From: an uncultured Methylobacter sp.
GTDB taxonomy: Bacteria > Pseudomonadota > Gammaproteobacteria > Methylococcales > Methylomonadaceae
Direction: 5' to 3'
Assembly (NCBI GenBank): GCA_903832775.1
Contig: CAILCX010000025.1
Location: 1 to 58,752 of the forward strand
Length of the DNA: 58,752 nt
In this document: piece by piece, positions 1 through 9,676 of the stretch
Layout: each line of letters opens with the position of its first letter
Numbering within the stretch: the stretch's first letter is position 1
Made by a program: the position numbers and the translations under genes
Notes under the pieces: generated by a model
What the model saw: only the letters and a program-made list of their open reading frames with translations
What the model was told of the DNA's origin: nothing
The model's database searches: none

Positions 1-173
1 CAGAAGAAAAAGTGTTACGCGTTATTGGTTTAGCGTCGAGCGTCCCCTACAGTCATACAACAGGACCACTGGACCCCATTAACAGACGAATTTCCATTAT
101 CGTCATGAATAAAAAAACCGAACAGGAAATTTTGCAAAGCGTGGGTGAAGAACCAAGTCCAAAGACTGAATAA
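1..173 (+). CDS. motB: Flagellar stator protein MotB-like, C-terminal end only (5' end outside window)
   Basis: The frame is open from the left edge to a TAA at 171-173 and encodes about 57 residues. It contains the core DPINRRISIIVM followed by NKKTEQEI, which matches the end of the OmpA-like peptidoglycan-binding domain of MotB/PomB/LafU proteins. That domain anchors the flagellar stator to the cell wall in the periplasm. The preceding segment reads as the last beta-strand and helix of the same domain. A generic OmpA-like protein is possible, but the RRISIIVMNK signature is typical of MotB. The gene converges on the SGNH-like gene to its right, about 50 bases away. It is separate from the flagellar cluster at 37.7-49.4 kb. 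Confidence 0.8.
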   Translation, partial: EEKVLRVIGLASSVPYSHTTGPLDPINRRISIIVMNKKTEQEILQSVGEEPSPKTE

Positions 174-221
174 TATATAGCCGGAGAAAGTGGAATCGCA
201 TCCCTTTAATGATGTATCCTT

Positions 222-1388
222 TCAACTACCTAAATTGCATTTACTAACTAGTTTTGAACATATATCCTGAAGTTTTTGTATTTCTGACTGAAATTCCGGA
301 TGATTTTGCAGATAATTATCGCGTCCTTCTAAAAAGCTTCGAAAATCTGCCTGAATCCCTTCAGTGGTAATTGGGCGCCCTAGCTTAGGCCCTGTAGGAC
401 TTTCACCAAAAATGTCTTCCAACATAACATTTCCCATTTCAAAGTTAAAATGCCTAGAGTCTTGCCAATACTTTGCTGTCGCTCCTATAGACTCTGTAGT
501 TAGCTCGTTATAACTGTAAAATTGCCACGCGCGCGCACTAGTTTCTGTTTCGATTAAATTTGCAATTTGATTCATGGCGCGCCAATAAGTATCTTGATCA
601 CCACATTGATTATCCAGTTCCAAACTATAAGCATGACGAGGATACACAAAAAACACCAATTCAACGTCATGTTCTTTAGCTATTCTAATCATATTCCGCA
701 AACCGCTTAAATCGACAGTATTCGCAGAAACATAATTGAAAGGCATAGTAGATGACTTAACACAATGGGGATGTTGTTTCTTGTAGCGCTCAAAATCTTC
801 TCCAAAACGCGTATTTACTCCTGGCTTATCCCGCGCAAAAAAGAATCTGCCATCTTGAGCGTGAGTGGATTTGTCATTCTTTTGATGTGTTATTGTTTTT
901 ATAGAATCACGTAGAGATGACAAAGACAACAAAAGCTCCATCTTATTTATTTGCCCCAATTTTGCAAACTTTTTACAATCAGTTTTTGCCATTCCGGTCA
1001 AATGAAATCCAATTAATGCTCGTTTTATATGGGAATGAGCTACAGCAAATTCAAAATTGCATTGAACCTCATCGTCATAAGCACGCGCAAGCGCAAGATT
1101 CATTCCTTTTAAGCGTCCATCATCGGTAAAGAATTTGTTATTAGAATCAAAACCAATTTCTGCATAAGAACTTCCTAAAATTACAGATTCAGGTTGATCA
1201 CGCATCAATAAAATGGGTTTGATTTGACGTTCGTAATTACCATAAGCTGGTTTAATGGCATTAAATCCAGTTATCTCGCTGTCACGGTAATACCAAAATG
1301 GATCAACGATGCGATTGAATAGTCCAATCAAAATTAATAACAAAAAGCTTAAAGAAACAAATCTGATAACAAACTGTTTGATAGTCAT
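222..1388 (-). CDS. Membrane-anchored SGNH-like protein, probable partner of the adjacent MBOAT O-acetyltransferase
   Basis: This is a 388-residue protein with one N-terminal membrane anchor at about residues 8-24; the rest is predicted to be periplasmic. It keeps the two ends of an SGNH/AlgJ-AlgX-like active site: G72-S73-S74 after a hydrophobic strand (nucleophile block) and D310-S-R-H313 near the end (Asp/His block). Such proteins commonly pair with MBOAT membrane proteins to transfer acetyl groups onto exported polysaccharides. It lies 8 bases downstream of the MBOAT gene on the same strand, so the two are almost certainly co-transcribed. Overall similarity to named families is weak and the substrate cannot be read from sequence. 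A role in O-acetylation of a cell-surface glycan is inference. Confidence 0.65.
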   Translation of the reverse strand: MTIKQFVIRFVSLSFLLLILIGLFNRIVDPFWYYRDSEITGFNAIKPAYGNYERQIKPILLMRDQPESVILGSSYAEIGFDSNNKFFTDDGRLKGMNLALARAYDDEVQCNFEFAVAHSHIKRALIGFHLTGMAKTDCKKFAKLGQINKMELLLSLSSLRDSIKTITHQKNDKSTHAQDGRFFFARDKPGVNTRFGEDFERYKKQHPHCVKSSTMPFNYVSANTVDLSGLRNMIRIAKEHDVELVFFVYPRHAYSLELDNQCGDQDTYWRAMNQIANLIETETSARAWQFYSYNELTTESIGATAKYWQDSRHFNFEMGNVMLEDIFGESPTGPKLGRPITTEGIQADFRSFLEGRDNYLQNHPEFQSEIQKLQDICSKLVSKCNLGS

Positions 1389-1396
1389 GATCTAAC

Positions 1397-2935
1397 TTAA
1401 AACTGAAAATAAATAAACTCGGACACTTCCGATATAGACAAGATTGAAAATACAGCGCAAATCACACTCGCTACTAACCATGAATATGATGGTTTCCACA
1501 GCAATCGTTTTGCAACACCGCTTTCTGATATATTCAGTGCCGGTTTAAAATTTACCATCATTTGTTGGGTATTCGGGGCCAACCAAACAATCAGCAGCGA
1601 AACCAAAATCCAGTTAATCGCGCTGCCTTTGATAATCGCTTGCGTATTGCTAAAGTGGATGCCTTGCTTAGCTAGCCACTGCCCAACAAGACCCCATTTC
1701 CATAACCAGGCATCCGGTAGGGCGAAACCATTCATGCCTGCCATAGCTTTGAGTATCGCAATTGCTGAGTCGATATTATTTGATCTAAAAACTACCCATG
1801 CCACCACTACCGCCAAAAAAGTAATCATCACAGACAATGCATGGTTAAGTTTGGATGGCGAATCATCTCGAAATCTCTTATGTAGCAGTTGCCAGCCGTG
1901 GTTGATAACTAGATAGCAGCCATGCAATCCACCCCACATTACATACGTCCAGCCCGCGCCATGCCATAGACCTCCCAGCAACATGGTTATCAGCAAGTTT
2001 AGATGGCGACGAGCATTACCTTTCCGATTACCACCTAAGGGGATATAAAGATAATCCCGCAGGAAATGCGACAGTGTCATGTGCCAGCGTCGCCAAAACT
2101 CAATGATGTTCACTGACTTGTAGGGCGAGTCAAAATTGAGCGGAAGTGTTATACCAAATAACCTAGACAAACCAATCGCCATATCAGAATAGCCTGAGAA
2201 ATCAAAATACAGTTGTAGTGCGTAACACAATGCCCCTCCCCAAGCATCCAAAAAAGTAAGCTCAATTCCCGTAGTATGCGCGGCAAACACCGGGCCGACA
2301 TACGTTGCAATGCCATCAGCAGCCACCACTTTTTTAAATAGTCCTATAAAAAAAATGGTTAACCCTATTAACAAGTTCTCATAACTAAAACGGTAAGTTG
2401 CGGACTTTGCAAATTGCGGCATCATTTCCTTATGATGTAAAACTGGACCGGCGATAAGGTGTGGAAAATAGGTCACAAAAAGTGTGTAGTGGATAAAGTT
2501 GTATTCCTTAACCTTGCCCTGATAGGTATCGACTAAAAAAGCGATCTGGGTAAAGGTGAAAAAAGAAATGCCGAGCGGAAGGATAAACTCTGCTGTCCGA
2601 AGGGAGGTATCGATTAGTTGATTCAGGTTTTCAATAAAAAAATTGGCATACTTAAAGTAGCCTAGCAAAATCAGGTTAGAAATAATTGCCCCTGTCAACA
2701 GTAGTTTAGGCTTACTCTGGAATCTATGACCGATCCAATTTCCCGCTCCATAATTAAATACGATAGAACCAAGTAGTAATCCGACAAAGCGCAAATCCCA
2801 CCAGCCATAGAAAAAAAGCGATGCAACTGTAAGCCAAATTGCAGCTAAATTGTGACTATAGCGTGCAATTCCATAAAACCCAAATAAAACAATAGGAAGA
2901 AATACAAAAATAAAAACGTGTGAGTTAAATAGCAT
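1397..2935 (-). CDS. MBOAT-family membrane O-acyltransferase (AlgI/PatA-like)
   Basis: This 512-residue polytopic protein has about ten or more hydrophobic segments. It carries the family hallmarks: an N-terminal FNSHVFIFVFLP-type start, DFSGYSDMAIG at about 245-254, the FWRRWH block at 280-285 followed by SHFLRDYLYIPLGGN, and the presumed catalytic histidine H325 in GGLWHGAGW. AlgI, DltB and PatA use this fold to pass acyl groups across the inner membrane to a periplasmic acceptor. The SGNH-like gene directly downstream is the likely periplasmic transferase. No polysaccharide polymerase or alginate genes are adjacent, so the acceptor is unknown. The family assignment is firm; the biological substrate is not. 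Confidence 0.9.
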   Translation of the reverse strand: MLFNSHVFIFVFLPIVLFGFYGIARYSHNLAAIWLTVASLFFYGWWDLRFVGLLLGSIVFNYGAGNWIGHRFQSKPKLLLTGAIISNLILLGYFKYANFFIENLNQLIDTSLRTAEFILPLGISFFTFTQIAFLVDTYQGKVKEYNFIHYTLFVTYFPHLIAGPVLHHKEMMPQFAKSATYRFSYENLLIGLTIFFIGLFKKVVAADGIATYVGPVFAAHTTGIELTFLDAWGGALCYALQLYFDFSGYSDMAIGLSRLFGITLPLNFDSPYKSVNIIEFWRRWHMTLSHFLRDYLYIPLGGNRKGNARRHLNLLITMLLGGLWHGAGWTYVMWGGLHGCYLVINHGWQLLHKRFRDDSPSKLNHALSVMITFLAVVVAWVVFRSNNIDSAIAILKAMAGMNGFALPDAWLWKWGLVGQWLAKQGIHFSNTQAIIKGSAINWILVSLLIVWLAPNTQQMMVNFKPALNISESGVAKRLLWKPSYSWLVASVICAVFSILSISEVSEFIYFQF

Positions 2936-3025
2936 AAGTAATGTCAGGTTTTATTCTGTTAAAAGCTTGATCTATATTTCAAGTCATAATTTAGCACTGC
3001 CTATCCAGCCAGTGCTCAAACTGGT

Positions 3026-4990
3026 TTATTCCGATCTACTCAACAACCCCAAATACTCCTCTTCACTAATCACCTGCACGCCTTTTTCAGTAGCCGCAGC
3101 GATTTTTGCAGCCCCCACATCAGAACCAGTCACCAAAAAATCGGTTTTTCCGGTGACTGACGCACCCACTTTGGCGCCCAGACGCTTGGCTTCTTTGCTC
3201 ATGTCATCGCGCTTGCCATGGAGCATGGTGCCGGTAAATACAATGGTTTTACCGGTAATAGGGCTGATGGCTTGATGCTGTTCGGCGATAAAAGGTGTTT
3301 GAATTAAATTAAAACCCAACTGATAGATTTGCATAAAATCGACTTTAATTTTTGCCAGACATTCAACCACGGCGGCACTGGTTTTATCCGCGAAACCTTC
3401 AATATTGATCACCTCTTCGACAGACAAGTTAAAAATATCCACTAAATGATGATGTTGTAGCAGACGTTCACAATTACCCAAGCCCATTCGGTAAATACCG
3501 AATGCTCCCAAAAAGCGCCAATCTTCTATGGCTTCAGATCGACTACGTTGCAATTGATCGAGCAGATTTTGCGCAGTTTTTTCACCAAAGCCCATTTCCT
3601 GCAATTTAAGCATGTCTAACTGATAAACGACATAAACGGAATTGACCCCAGAAGCATGAAGTTTTTCTACGGTCTTTTGACCAAAACCATCGACATTGGC
3701 TAGCGTCCTAAAGAAATGTTCAATGGTATTTTCAATTTGTGCCGGGCATTGGGTAGTGTTCAGACAATACAAATAATCACTATCCCAAACCAGTTCACTA
3801 TTACAACTGGGACAATGCTCTGGAATCTGGGGCGTTTTTGGAATAATAACCCGCTCGATTTTGGGAATCACCAAACCTGAACGCGTCAATTCAATCAAAG
3901 TTCCCTCACCAATCCCCAACTCTTTAACCATGCCATAATGATGGGCTGACGCCCTGGAAATCACGGCACCACTGAGTTTGGTCGGCGACAGTTCCGCAAC
4001 TGGATTTACCCGGCCGGATCGTGAAGTTTGTGGGGTGACTTTAAGCACAATCACTTCTGCGGTTTCGATATTACTTTTATAGGCAATCTGCCAACGGTGA
4101 TGATGACGGGTTGCACCTAAATACTGCTTTATGGTGTCATTGTCCATCAATTCAAAAACAACACCATCCACGTCATAATCCACCAAGCTCAATACGGTTT
4201 CAATAACATGATCAAAATTAGCCAACACATCAGCAGCTGAACCTTGCCAGTCGGGCAACTGTGCAAACGGAAAAAAAACCGCTGCATTATTTTGTATTGC
4301 ATCTAAAGCATGCTGTTCTAGGTCTTTTTCTTTAATGATGCTGGCCTGAAAATTTCTGGAATTTTCAAAATACTCGGCTAAATGATTATTGAAATAAGCT
4401 TGACTGATTACAATTTCACCTGCGCCCTGTCCTCTATTGCCGTTGCCGCCGACTTTTAAACCACGCTCAAAAACGCGAGTTATATCCGTGCCTTTGCGAC
4501 CATCACCACGAGTGTACAAAAAGGTTCCGTCGTCATAAGCGGCATAACCATCAAGCTTGGGCGTGGCTCTGATCTTTAGGCTAGAAAAGCCCACATCACA
4601 GTCCTCAGCAGCTTTTTCCAGGCGGACCAACCATTTTTCAATGCCAGTTTGACTATAGGATTTTTCGGTCGACAACATAGGTTCCGGCAAAGCGATAGTC
4701 TTGCCGAACGAGGTAATTTCCGGTTCTATGGTTTCTAAATAAGGATGATCGGGATGACGTTTTTGTAACTCAGCCAGAAAAACAAAATCGTAATCCGCAT
4801 CGGAAATAAGCGGCTCGCCACTGCGATAGAGTGCGTTACAGACTTGTAAAAATGCCAGTAACTGGTCGTCAGATAATTGCTGAGCCTTGGTTTGTGTTGC
4901 TATATCGGCAATAAGCTCAACTGATAATAATTTTAAGTCCTGGCTGGCTGGCTTAAGAAGCTCAATTTGTGATGTGCTAAGAGATGACAT
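3026..4990 (-). CDS. ligA: Divergent NAD-dependent DNA ligase
   Basis: The product is 654 residues, close to the usual LigA length of about 670. Domains in order: an Ia-like N-terminus (LISDADYDFVF, about 61-71), the adenylation motif K145-L-D-G with a downstream TRGDG, the DGVV motif at about 275 and IAYK at 302-305, an OB-fold segment (SRSGRVNPVAEL), a C4 zinc finger (C393, C396, C409, C415), helix-hairpin-helix repeats, and a C-terminal BRCT domain at about 575-654. LigA seals nicks using NAD+. The region between the adenylation motif and DGVV lacks the usual RNAAAGSLRQ block, so it is clearly divergent. It sits downstream of smc-zipA, where ligA is normally found in gammaproteobacteria, but a 317-base gap separates it from zipA. 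The catalytic lysine is present, so activity is expected. Confidence 0.88.
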   Translation of the reverse strand: MSSLSTSQIELLKPASQDLKLLSVELIADIATQTKAQQLSDDQLLAFLQVCNALYRSGEPLISDADYDFVFLAELQKRHPDHPYLETIEPEITSFGKTIALPEPMLSTEKSYSQTGIEKWLVRLEKAAEDCDVGFSSLKIRATPKLDGYAAYDDGTFLYTRGDGRKGTDITRVFERGLKVGGNGNRGQGAGEIVISQAYFNNHLAEYFENSRNFQASIIKEKDLEQHALDAIQNNAAVFFPFAQLPDWQGSAADVLANFDHVIETVLSLVDYDVDGVVFELMDNDTIKQYLGATRHHHRWQIAYKSNIETAEVIVLKVTPQTSRSGRVNPVAELSPTKLSGAVISRASAHHYGMVKELGIGEGTLIELTRSGLVIPKIERVIIPKTPQIPEHCPSCNSELVWDSDYLYCLNTTQCPAQIENTIEHFFRTLANVDGFGQKTVEKLHASGVNSVYVVYQLDMLKLQEMGFGEKTAQNLLDQLQRSRSEAIEDWRFLGAFGIYRMGLGNCERLLQHHHLVDIFNLSVEEVINIEGFADKTSAAVVECLAKIKVDFMQIYQLGFNLIQTPFIAEQHQAISPITGKTIVFTGTMLHGKRDDMSKEAKRLGAKVGASVTGKTDFLVTGSDVGAAKIAAATEKGVQVISEEEYLGLLSRSE

Positions 4991-5307
4991 TGATGAAGAC
5001 TAAACAAGTGGAATAATATAGACGGCGTCGTAAATTAAACGGCATATCTATAGTAGGTCGTGTTGAGCGTACCCTACTAGCTTAATAAATCGGAGTTCGC
5101 CAATATTGAGGATTCAATAATACGCTTAGCGTACCTTAAAAGACTGGTTCCCAATTTATAGAAACCGTGAATGTATTAAGTACTGAAAATCAAACCTAGT
5201 TTTGTATTTCAGTACTTATAAATTAACCGGCATCTTAAAATTATTTAAATGACTTTAAATATAGCATTAATAATACTTTCATAGCCACTTAAGTTGGGAG
5301 TCAATTG
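4991..5307. other. Intergenic region between zipA and ligA
   Basis: No credible coding sequence is seen in these 317 bases. The stretch is AT-rich and contains one strong inverted repeat, annotated separately at 5177-5218. Smc-zipA-ligA is usually tightly packed, so the gap suggests that ligA has its own promoter or that something was lost here. No clear -35/-10 pair could be fixed by eye. Confidence 0.5.
5177..5218. repeat. Perfect 12-bp inverted repeat with 18-nt spacer
   Basis: The left arm TAAGTACTGAAA (5177-5188) and right arm TTTCAGTACTTA (5207-5218) are perfect complements. Neither strand has a T-run straight after the stem, so it does not look like a standard intrinsic terminator. 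It could be a regulator binding site, an mRNA-stabilising hairpin after zipA, or the remains of a small mobile repeat. Confidence 0.6.
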
Positions 5308-6027
5308 TTACAAGCTCTGCCGAATCGCCTGCACAGTAGCGTCGGTCAGTGGCTGTCTTCTATGATCAAGAACCACGCCGTCCAACTTGTCGGCAATTAA
5401 ATTGATAGTTTCTATATAATCATCAAAAACATCCGGCGCATCATCCAAAGCTTCGGGCTGCATAAAAAACACAATGCCGGGACAATAAAATGTGTCCAAA
5501 TCTTTATCGGGGAACGTGCCCGGCTCAACAATACAAGCCACACCAAAATCGACCAAACGATTTATATCAAGTCGCTCAAAAATCTTCAAACTGCCGTATT
5601 CAAGACCGACCATTTTAAATGCTTCAACCAAATCAGCACCGTTAAAATCTTCATCGGCCTTGGTAATTACACTAAACTGAATAATGGCAGGTGCCGCTGG
5701 GCGTGGCGGTGGTTCAAGATCATCATCATCGCCCTCTTCATAATAACTAACCTCTTCTTCATCGTCATCTTCAAAATAACAATGGATTTTGTCATGCGCG
5801 TGAGACGGGCTGACATTAATTTTAGAGTGATCTTCAGGAACAATATCAAAATCATCCTTAATACCCAGAATTTCGTTTGTCTCATGAGCTGAATCCTCGT
5901 CATAGTCATCATAAAACTCTTGATCTTCTCGAGCTTTTTTATCTTTTATATAAGCCCAAATCAACATTCCGATGACGACAACCATGCCAGTCGCAATAAT
6001 TACAATTCTTAAAATTTCTTTATCCAT
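5308..6027 (-). CDS. zipA: Cell division protein ZipA
   Basis: This 239-residue protein has the ZipA layout: an N-terminal membrane helix (about residues 5-24) with almost nothing before it, a very acidic low-complexity linker (about 30-112, rich in Asp/Glu), and a C-terminal FtsZ-binding domain (about 115-239). ZipA tethers FtsZ to the inner membrane at the division site. Its start overlaps the smc stop by one base (TAATG), so the two are translationally coupled. The linker is rich in D/E rather than in the P/Q of enteric ZipA. The smc-zipA-ligA context supports the call. Confidence 0.9.
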   Translation of the reverse strand: MDKEILRIVIIATGMVVVIGMLIWAYIKDKKAREDQEFYDDYDEDSAHETNEILGIKDDFDIVPEDHSKINVSPSHAHDKIHCYFEDDDEEEVSYYEEGDDDDLEPPPRPAAPAIIQFSVITKADEDFNGADLVEAFKMVGLEYGSLKIFERLDINRLVDFGVACIVEPGTFPDKDLDTFYCPGIVFFMQPEALDDAPDVFDDYIETINLIADKLDGVVLDHRRQPLTDATVQAIRQSL

Positions 6028-9000
6028 TAGATTTCCGCCAGACTCACTGCTTCTTCAATATCAACTGCGACCATCCGGGACACTCCCGGCTCTTTCATAG
6101 TAACACCTGTCAGCTGTTTTGCAATTTCCATAGTCACTTTATTATGAGAAATATATAAAAACTGCACTGTGGCAGACATCTCTTCGACCATTTTTGAAAA
6201 CCGCCCAACATTAGCATCATCAAGCGGTGCATCAACTTCGTCAAGTAAACAAAAAGGTGCAGGATTAAGTTCAAAAATCGAAAACACTAGGGCAACAGCC
6301 GTCAAGGCCTTCTCGCCGCCAGACAATAAATGTATGGAACTGTTTTTCTTGCCGGGAGGTCTGGCAATTATGTTTACACCCGATTCCAACTCGTCCTGCT
6401 CAGTCAACTCAAGATACGCATGACCACCGCCAAATAATTTGGGAAACTTTTCCTGCAAGCCTGTGTTTATTTTATCGAAAGTTTCCCTAAAACGTTGCCG
6501 ACTTTCTTTATCTATCTTGCTGATTGCCTGATCCAGCGTTTGTAAAGCTTCTATTAAATCGGCATGTTGTTCATTAAGAAAGCTCATCCGCTCAGACTGC
6601 GCCCGAAATTCTTCAATCGCGGTCAGGTTAATAGTACCTAATCTTTCGATTTGAGCCAATAAATTATCAACCGTTCGTTTCCAACTAGCTTCTTCCGCCT
6701 GTTCCGGCAAACTTTGCAATACCTGTTCAACATCGGCGTCAATTTCTTTGAGCTGCTCATTTACGGTTTGCTGACGCACCTTACTTTCCTGCAATTCAAA
6801 ACGGATAGAATCCAGCGCTTCCTTCTGCTTTTCCAGATCTCTTTGAACGCGGATATGTTCTTCGGATTGCCGAGTAATTTCAGTTTCCAACTCGTCCTGT
6901 AGTTGGCGATTTTGTTTTAGGCGAAACTCCAGTTGATCCTTATCCAACAAAAATTGCTGCAATTGTTTTTTCTCGTCATCCATTGGTGTCAACGTTTGTT
7001 CCAGATTTTTATCCAGTTCAGAAATACGTTCTAAGGATTGCTGATGTTGCAACTGCAAACGATCCAGTTGTTTGCTTGTTAAAGTTTCAGAAGCGCGCAG
7101 TGATTCAATCTGGCCCTTGGTGGTGTAGACTTGTTGCCGTGCTTCATGTGCAGAGTGATCGACATTTTGTTGCTGAGATACCAAATCACTATTTAAGGCC
7201 TCCAGAGTTTGCTTTTTTTGTTCCTGTTCGCTTATAAATTGCTCGGCTTGTTCCAATAATAATTGCGCTTCGGCAAAGGTCTCGGCATTATCGGTAATCT
7301 CACGCCTAATATCATCAATATCGGTGCTGACCTGCCCAAGACGATTTTTCTGATGCTCATAACGAGCGGAATGCGCACTGAATTCGGCGCTTTTCAAAGA
7401 CAGCTCAGAACCCAGACTATTATCCTGTTGCTGTAAAGCTTCACGTTGGATCTCGGCATCTTTCAAACCAGTTTCAGAAGCTTCCAACTGATCTTCCAAC
7501 GCTTCAATCTCAAAATGCACTTCTTCCTGACAAAGTTTTAACAACCGTAAATCCTTTTCGCGCTGCAGAACCCCAGTTTTACTATCTATGGCGCGAATTA
7601 CTTTTATCCAACCAGGACCAAACCAGGTACCATCGGGAGTAATGACCGATTCATGAGCTTTTAGTTGAATCGATAAGGTTCTCGCCGTTTCGATATCGTC
7701 AACGCAGTAAACGCCAGCCAACAGATTACTTAAATCCCAAGGTGCTTGGACTTTATCCAACAATTTTAAGTAAGTTGAGTTAGAGTCAACGTAAACCGAC
7801 GATTTAACAGTCATCTCAACCAGCATTAACGATTCATCTGTCAAGCGTTGTAAAGCAGGAATAACTGTATCCACCCTTGCAATGCAAATCGCTTCCAGAT
7901 AACTACCCAAAACCGTTTCAATTGCAGTCTCCCAGCCCGACTGTACTTCTAAAAATTCAGCCAAGCGTTGAGTATCCGACAAATCGACAGAAGCCAGCCA
8001 TGTACTTAAATGTTTGTTATCTTTACCCATGGCATGTTGCTGTAACAATTCCAAGGAAGTGATTTTGCCCTTTACGCTTTGCATCTCCGACCGGCGCGTA
8101 TGAAGCTCATCCTGAAAATATTTAACCTGCTGCCGCTGCTCCCTTATCTGTTGCTTCAAGGTTTCAAGCTGGTGTTGTAGGCCTTCTCGCTGAATCTCAA
8201 TAATTTCAATGCCCGACTCCAACGATTCAATCTCGGCTTGTAAATCACTCGACGCCAACTCGGCGTGCTCATTTTGGAGCTTGTCCAGCCGACTTTGCAG
8301 CTGACGATTCTGGTTCTCCATCTGAATGATTTTTACCCGCTGCACCTCGGCCTGCCCCCAATAACTTGAACTACTGGTCCGATACACTTCCCATTGCTCC
8401 TGCCAGACGCTCCTGTGTTGCTGAACTTCCTGCTGCTTATATAAAACCTCCTCCTGTCTTTCTTCAGCAACAATCAGCGCTTCCTCGGCTTCAAACAAAG
8501 CTTCTTTAAGCGCTTCCAATTGCTGCACATCGGCCTCAAGTTCACTTAACGATTGGTCTGCCTGTTGGCTCAAGCGTTTAATTTCTATCGTGGTTTGTTC
8601 CCGAGTACTTTCACCGTGCTTGATAGTCTGTTCAAGACCGCTAACTTCCGCGACAATTTCATAATACTCGCCTTGACTGATATTGGTTTGCTGTTGCTGG
8701 TTTTTATACTCAACACGTTTATTTTCAATGTTTTTATCAATATCCCGAACACAAACAAACAAACGATTATGTTCATGAGCCACGGCCTGCAATTTTTCAT
8801 TCAAGTGTTTTATGGCCTGATGATGCGTATTCCAGCGCATTGCCAGTAATTCCAACTTGAACTGACGTTCCTGCTTTTTCAGTTCGGTATATTTTTCGGC
8901 TTTTTCGGCTTGCTTTTGCAAATGCCTGATTTGTTTTTCAACTTCATCGCGCAAATCATCCAGGCGCTCCAGATTTTCCCGGGTATGCTTCATGCGGGTT

Positions 9001-9542
9001 TCGGTTTCGTTACGGCGTTCTTTATATTTAGATACCCCTGCAGCTTCCTCGATATGCACTCTTAATTCATCGGGCTTCGCTTCGACCATACGGGAAATGG
9101 TACCTTGCTCGATAATCGCATAACTTCGTGAACCCAGACCAGTACCCAAAAATATGTCAGTTATATCTTTCCGCCGACACCGCGAACCATTCAACATAAA
9201 CAAGGAAGTACCGTCGCGACTGACTTGACGTTTGATCGCGATGGTATCGTATTGGGCATATTCACCACCCAACTTGCCTTCGGTATTATTAAACACCAGT
9301 TCGACCGAAGCCGTACTTACCGGTTTACGACCTGAGGAACCATTAAAAATAACATCGGCCATACTGCTGCCACGTAAATGTTTGGCAGAACTTTCGCCCA
9401 TTACCCAGCGCACAGCATCAATAATATTGGATTTTCCACAGCCATTTGGCCCTACAATGGCAGTCAAATTACCGCTGATCGGTATGACGGTTTGATCAAC
9501 AAAGGATTTAAAACCCGAAAGTTTAATTTTTTCAAGTTTCAT
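6027..9542 (-). CDS. smc: Chromosome partition protein Smc
   Basis: At 1171 residues this is a full-length Smc. The N-terminal ATPase half has Walker A GPNGCGKSN (lysine 37). Two long coiled-coil stretches flank a hinge at about 500-650. The C-terminal half carries the LSGGEKAL signature and the Walker B segment LLDEVDAPLDD. Smc dimers with kleisin ScpA and ScpB act in chromosome organisation and segregation. It is the first gene of smc-zipA. Its promoter must lie in the 134-base gap shared with the oppositely oriented queF gene. Confidence 0.97.
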   Translation of the reverse strand: MKLEKIKLSGFKSFVDQTVIPISGNLTAIVGPNGCGKSNIIDAVRWVMGESSAKHLRGSSMADVIFNGSSGRKPVSTASVELVFNNTEGKLGGEYAQYDTIAIKRQVSRDGTSLFMLNGSRCRRKDITDIFLGTGLGSRSYAIIEQGTISRMVEAKPDELRVHIEEAAGVSKYKERRNETETRMKHTRENLERLDDLRDEVEKQIRHLQKQAEKAEKYTELKKQERQFKLELLAMRWNTHHQAIKHLNEKLQAVAHEHNRLFVCVRDIDKNIENKRVEYKNQQQQTNISQGEYYEIVAEVSGLEQTIKHGESTREQTTIEIKRLSQQADQSLSELEADVQQLEALKEALFEAEEALIVAEERQEEVLYKQQEVQQHRSVWQEQWEVYRTSSSSYWGQAEVQRVKIIQMENQNRQLQSRLDKLQNEHAELASSDLQAEIESLESGIEIIEIQREGLQHQLETLKQQIREQRQQVKYFQDELHTRRSEMQSVKGKITSLELLQQHAMGKDNKHLSTWLASVDLSDTQRLAEFLEVQSGWETAIETVLGSYLEAICIARVDTVIPALQRLTDESLMLVEMTVKSSVYVDSNSTYLKLLDKVQAPWDLSNLLAGVYCVDDIETARTLSIQLKAHESVITPDGTWFGPGWIKVIRAIDSKTGVLQREKDLRLLKLCQEEVHFEIEALEDQLEASETGLKDAEIQREALQQQDNSLGSELSLKSAEFSAHSARYEHQKNRLGQVSTDIDDIRREITDNAETFAEAQLLLEQAEQFISEQEQKKQTLEALNSDLVSQQQNVDHSAHEARQQVYTTKGQIESLRASETLTSKQLDRLQLQHQQSLERISELDKNLEQTLTPMDDEKKQLQQFLLDKDQLEFRLKQNRQLQDELETEITRQSEEHIRVQRDLEKQKEALDSIRFELQESKVRQQTVNEQLKEIDADVEQVLQSLPEQAEEASWKRTVDNLLAQIERLGTINLTAIEEFRAQSERMSFLNEQHADLIEALQTLDQAISKIDKESRQRFRETFDKINTGLQEKFPKLFGGGHAYLELTEQDELESGVNIIARPPGKKNSSIHLLSGGEKALTAVALVFSIFELNPAPFCLLDEVDAPLDDANVGRFSKMVEEMSATVQFLYISHNKVTMEIAKQLTGVTMKEPGVSRMVAVDIEEAVSLAEI

Positions 9543-9676
9543 AGTACTGGTATGAATATCCCTACAGTTGAATTAAAATACCTAGGTATTATTAACGATA
9601 CACGCCAAAATTTCGACTTTTTTCGGCTATGACGCCTACTTTAGGCAGACTCTTCCTCTTATTTTTTAAGCAAACC

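Noticed and set aside
6714-9495. Several plus-strand open frames inside smc
   Set aside because: They are antisense frames across a long conserved coding sequence with no codon bias or start signal of their own.
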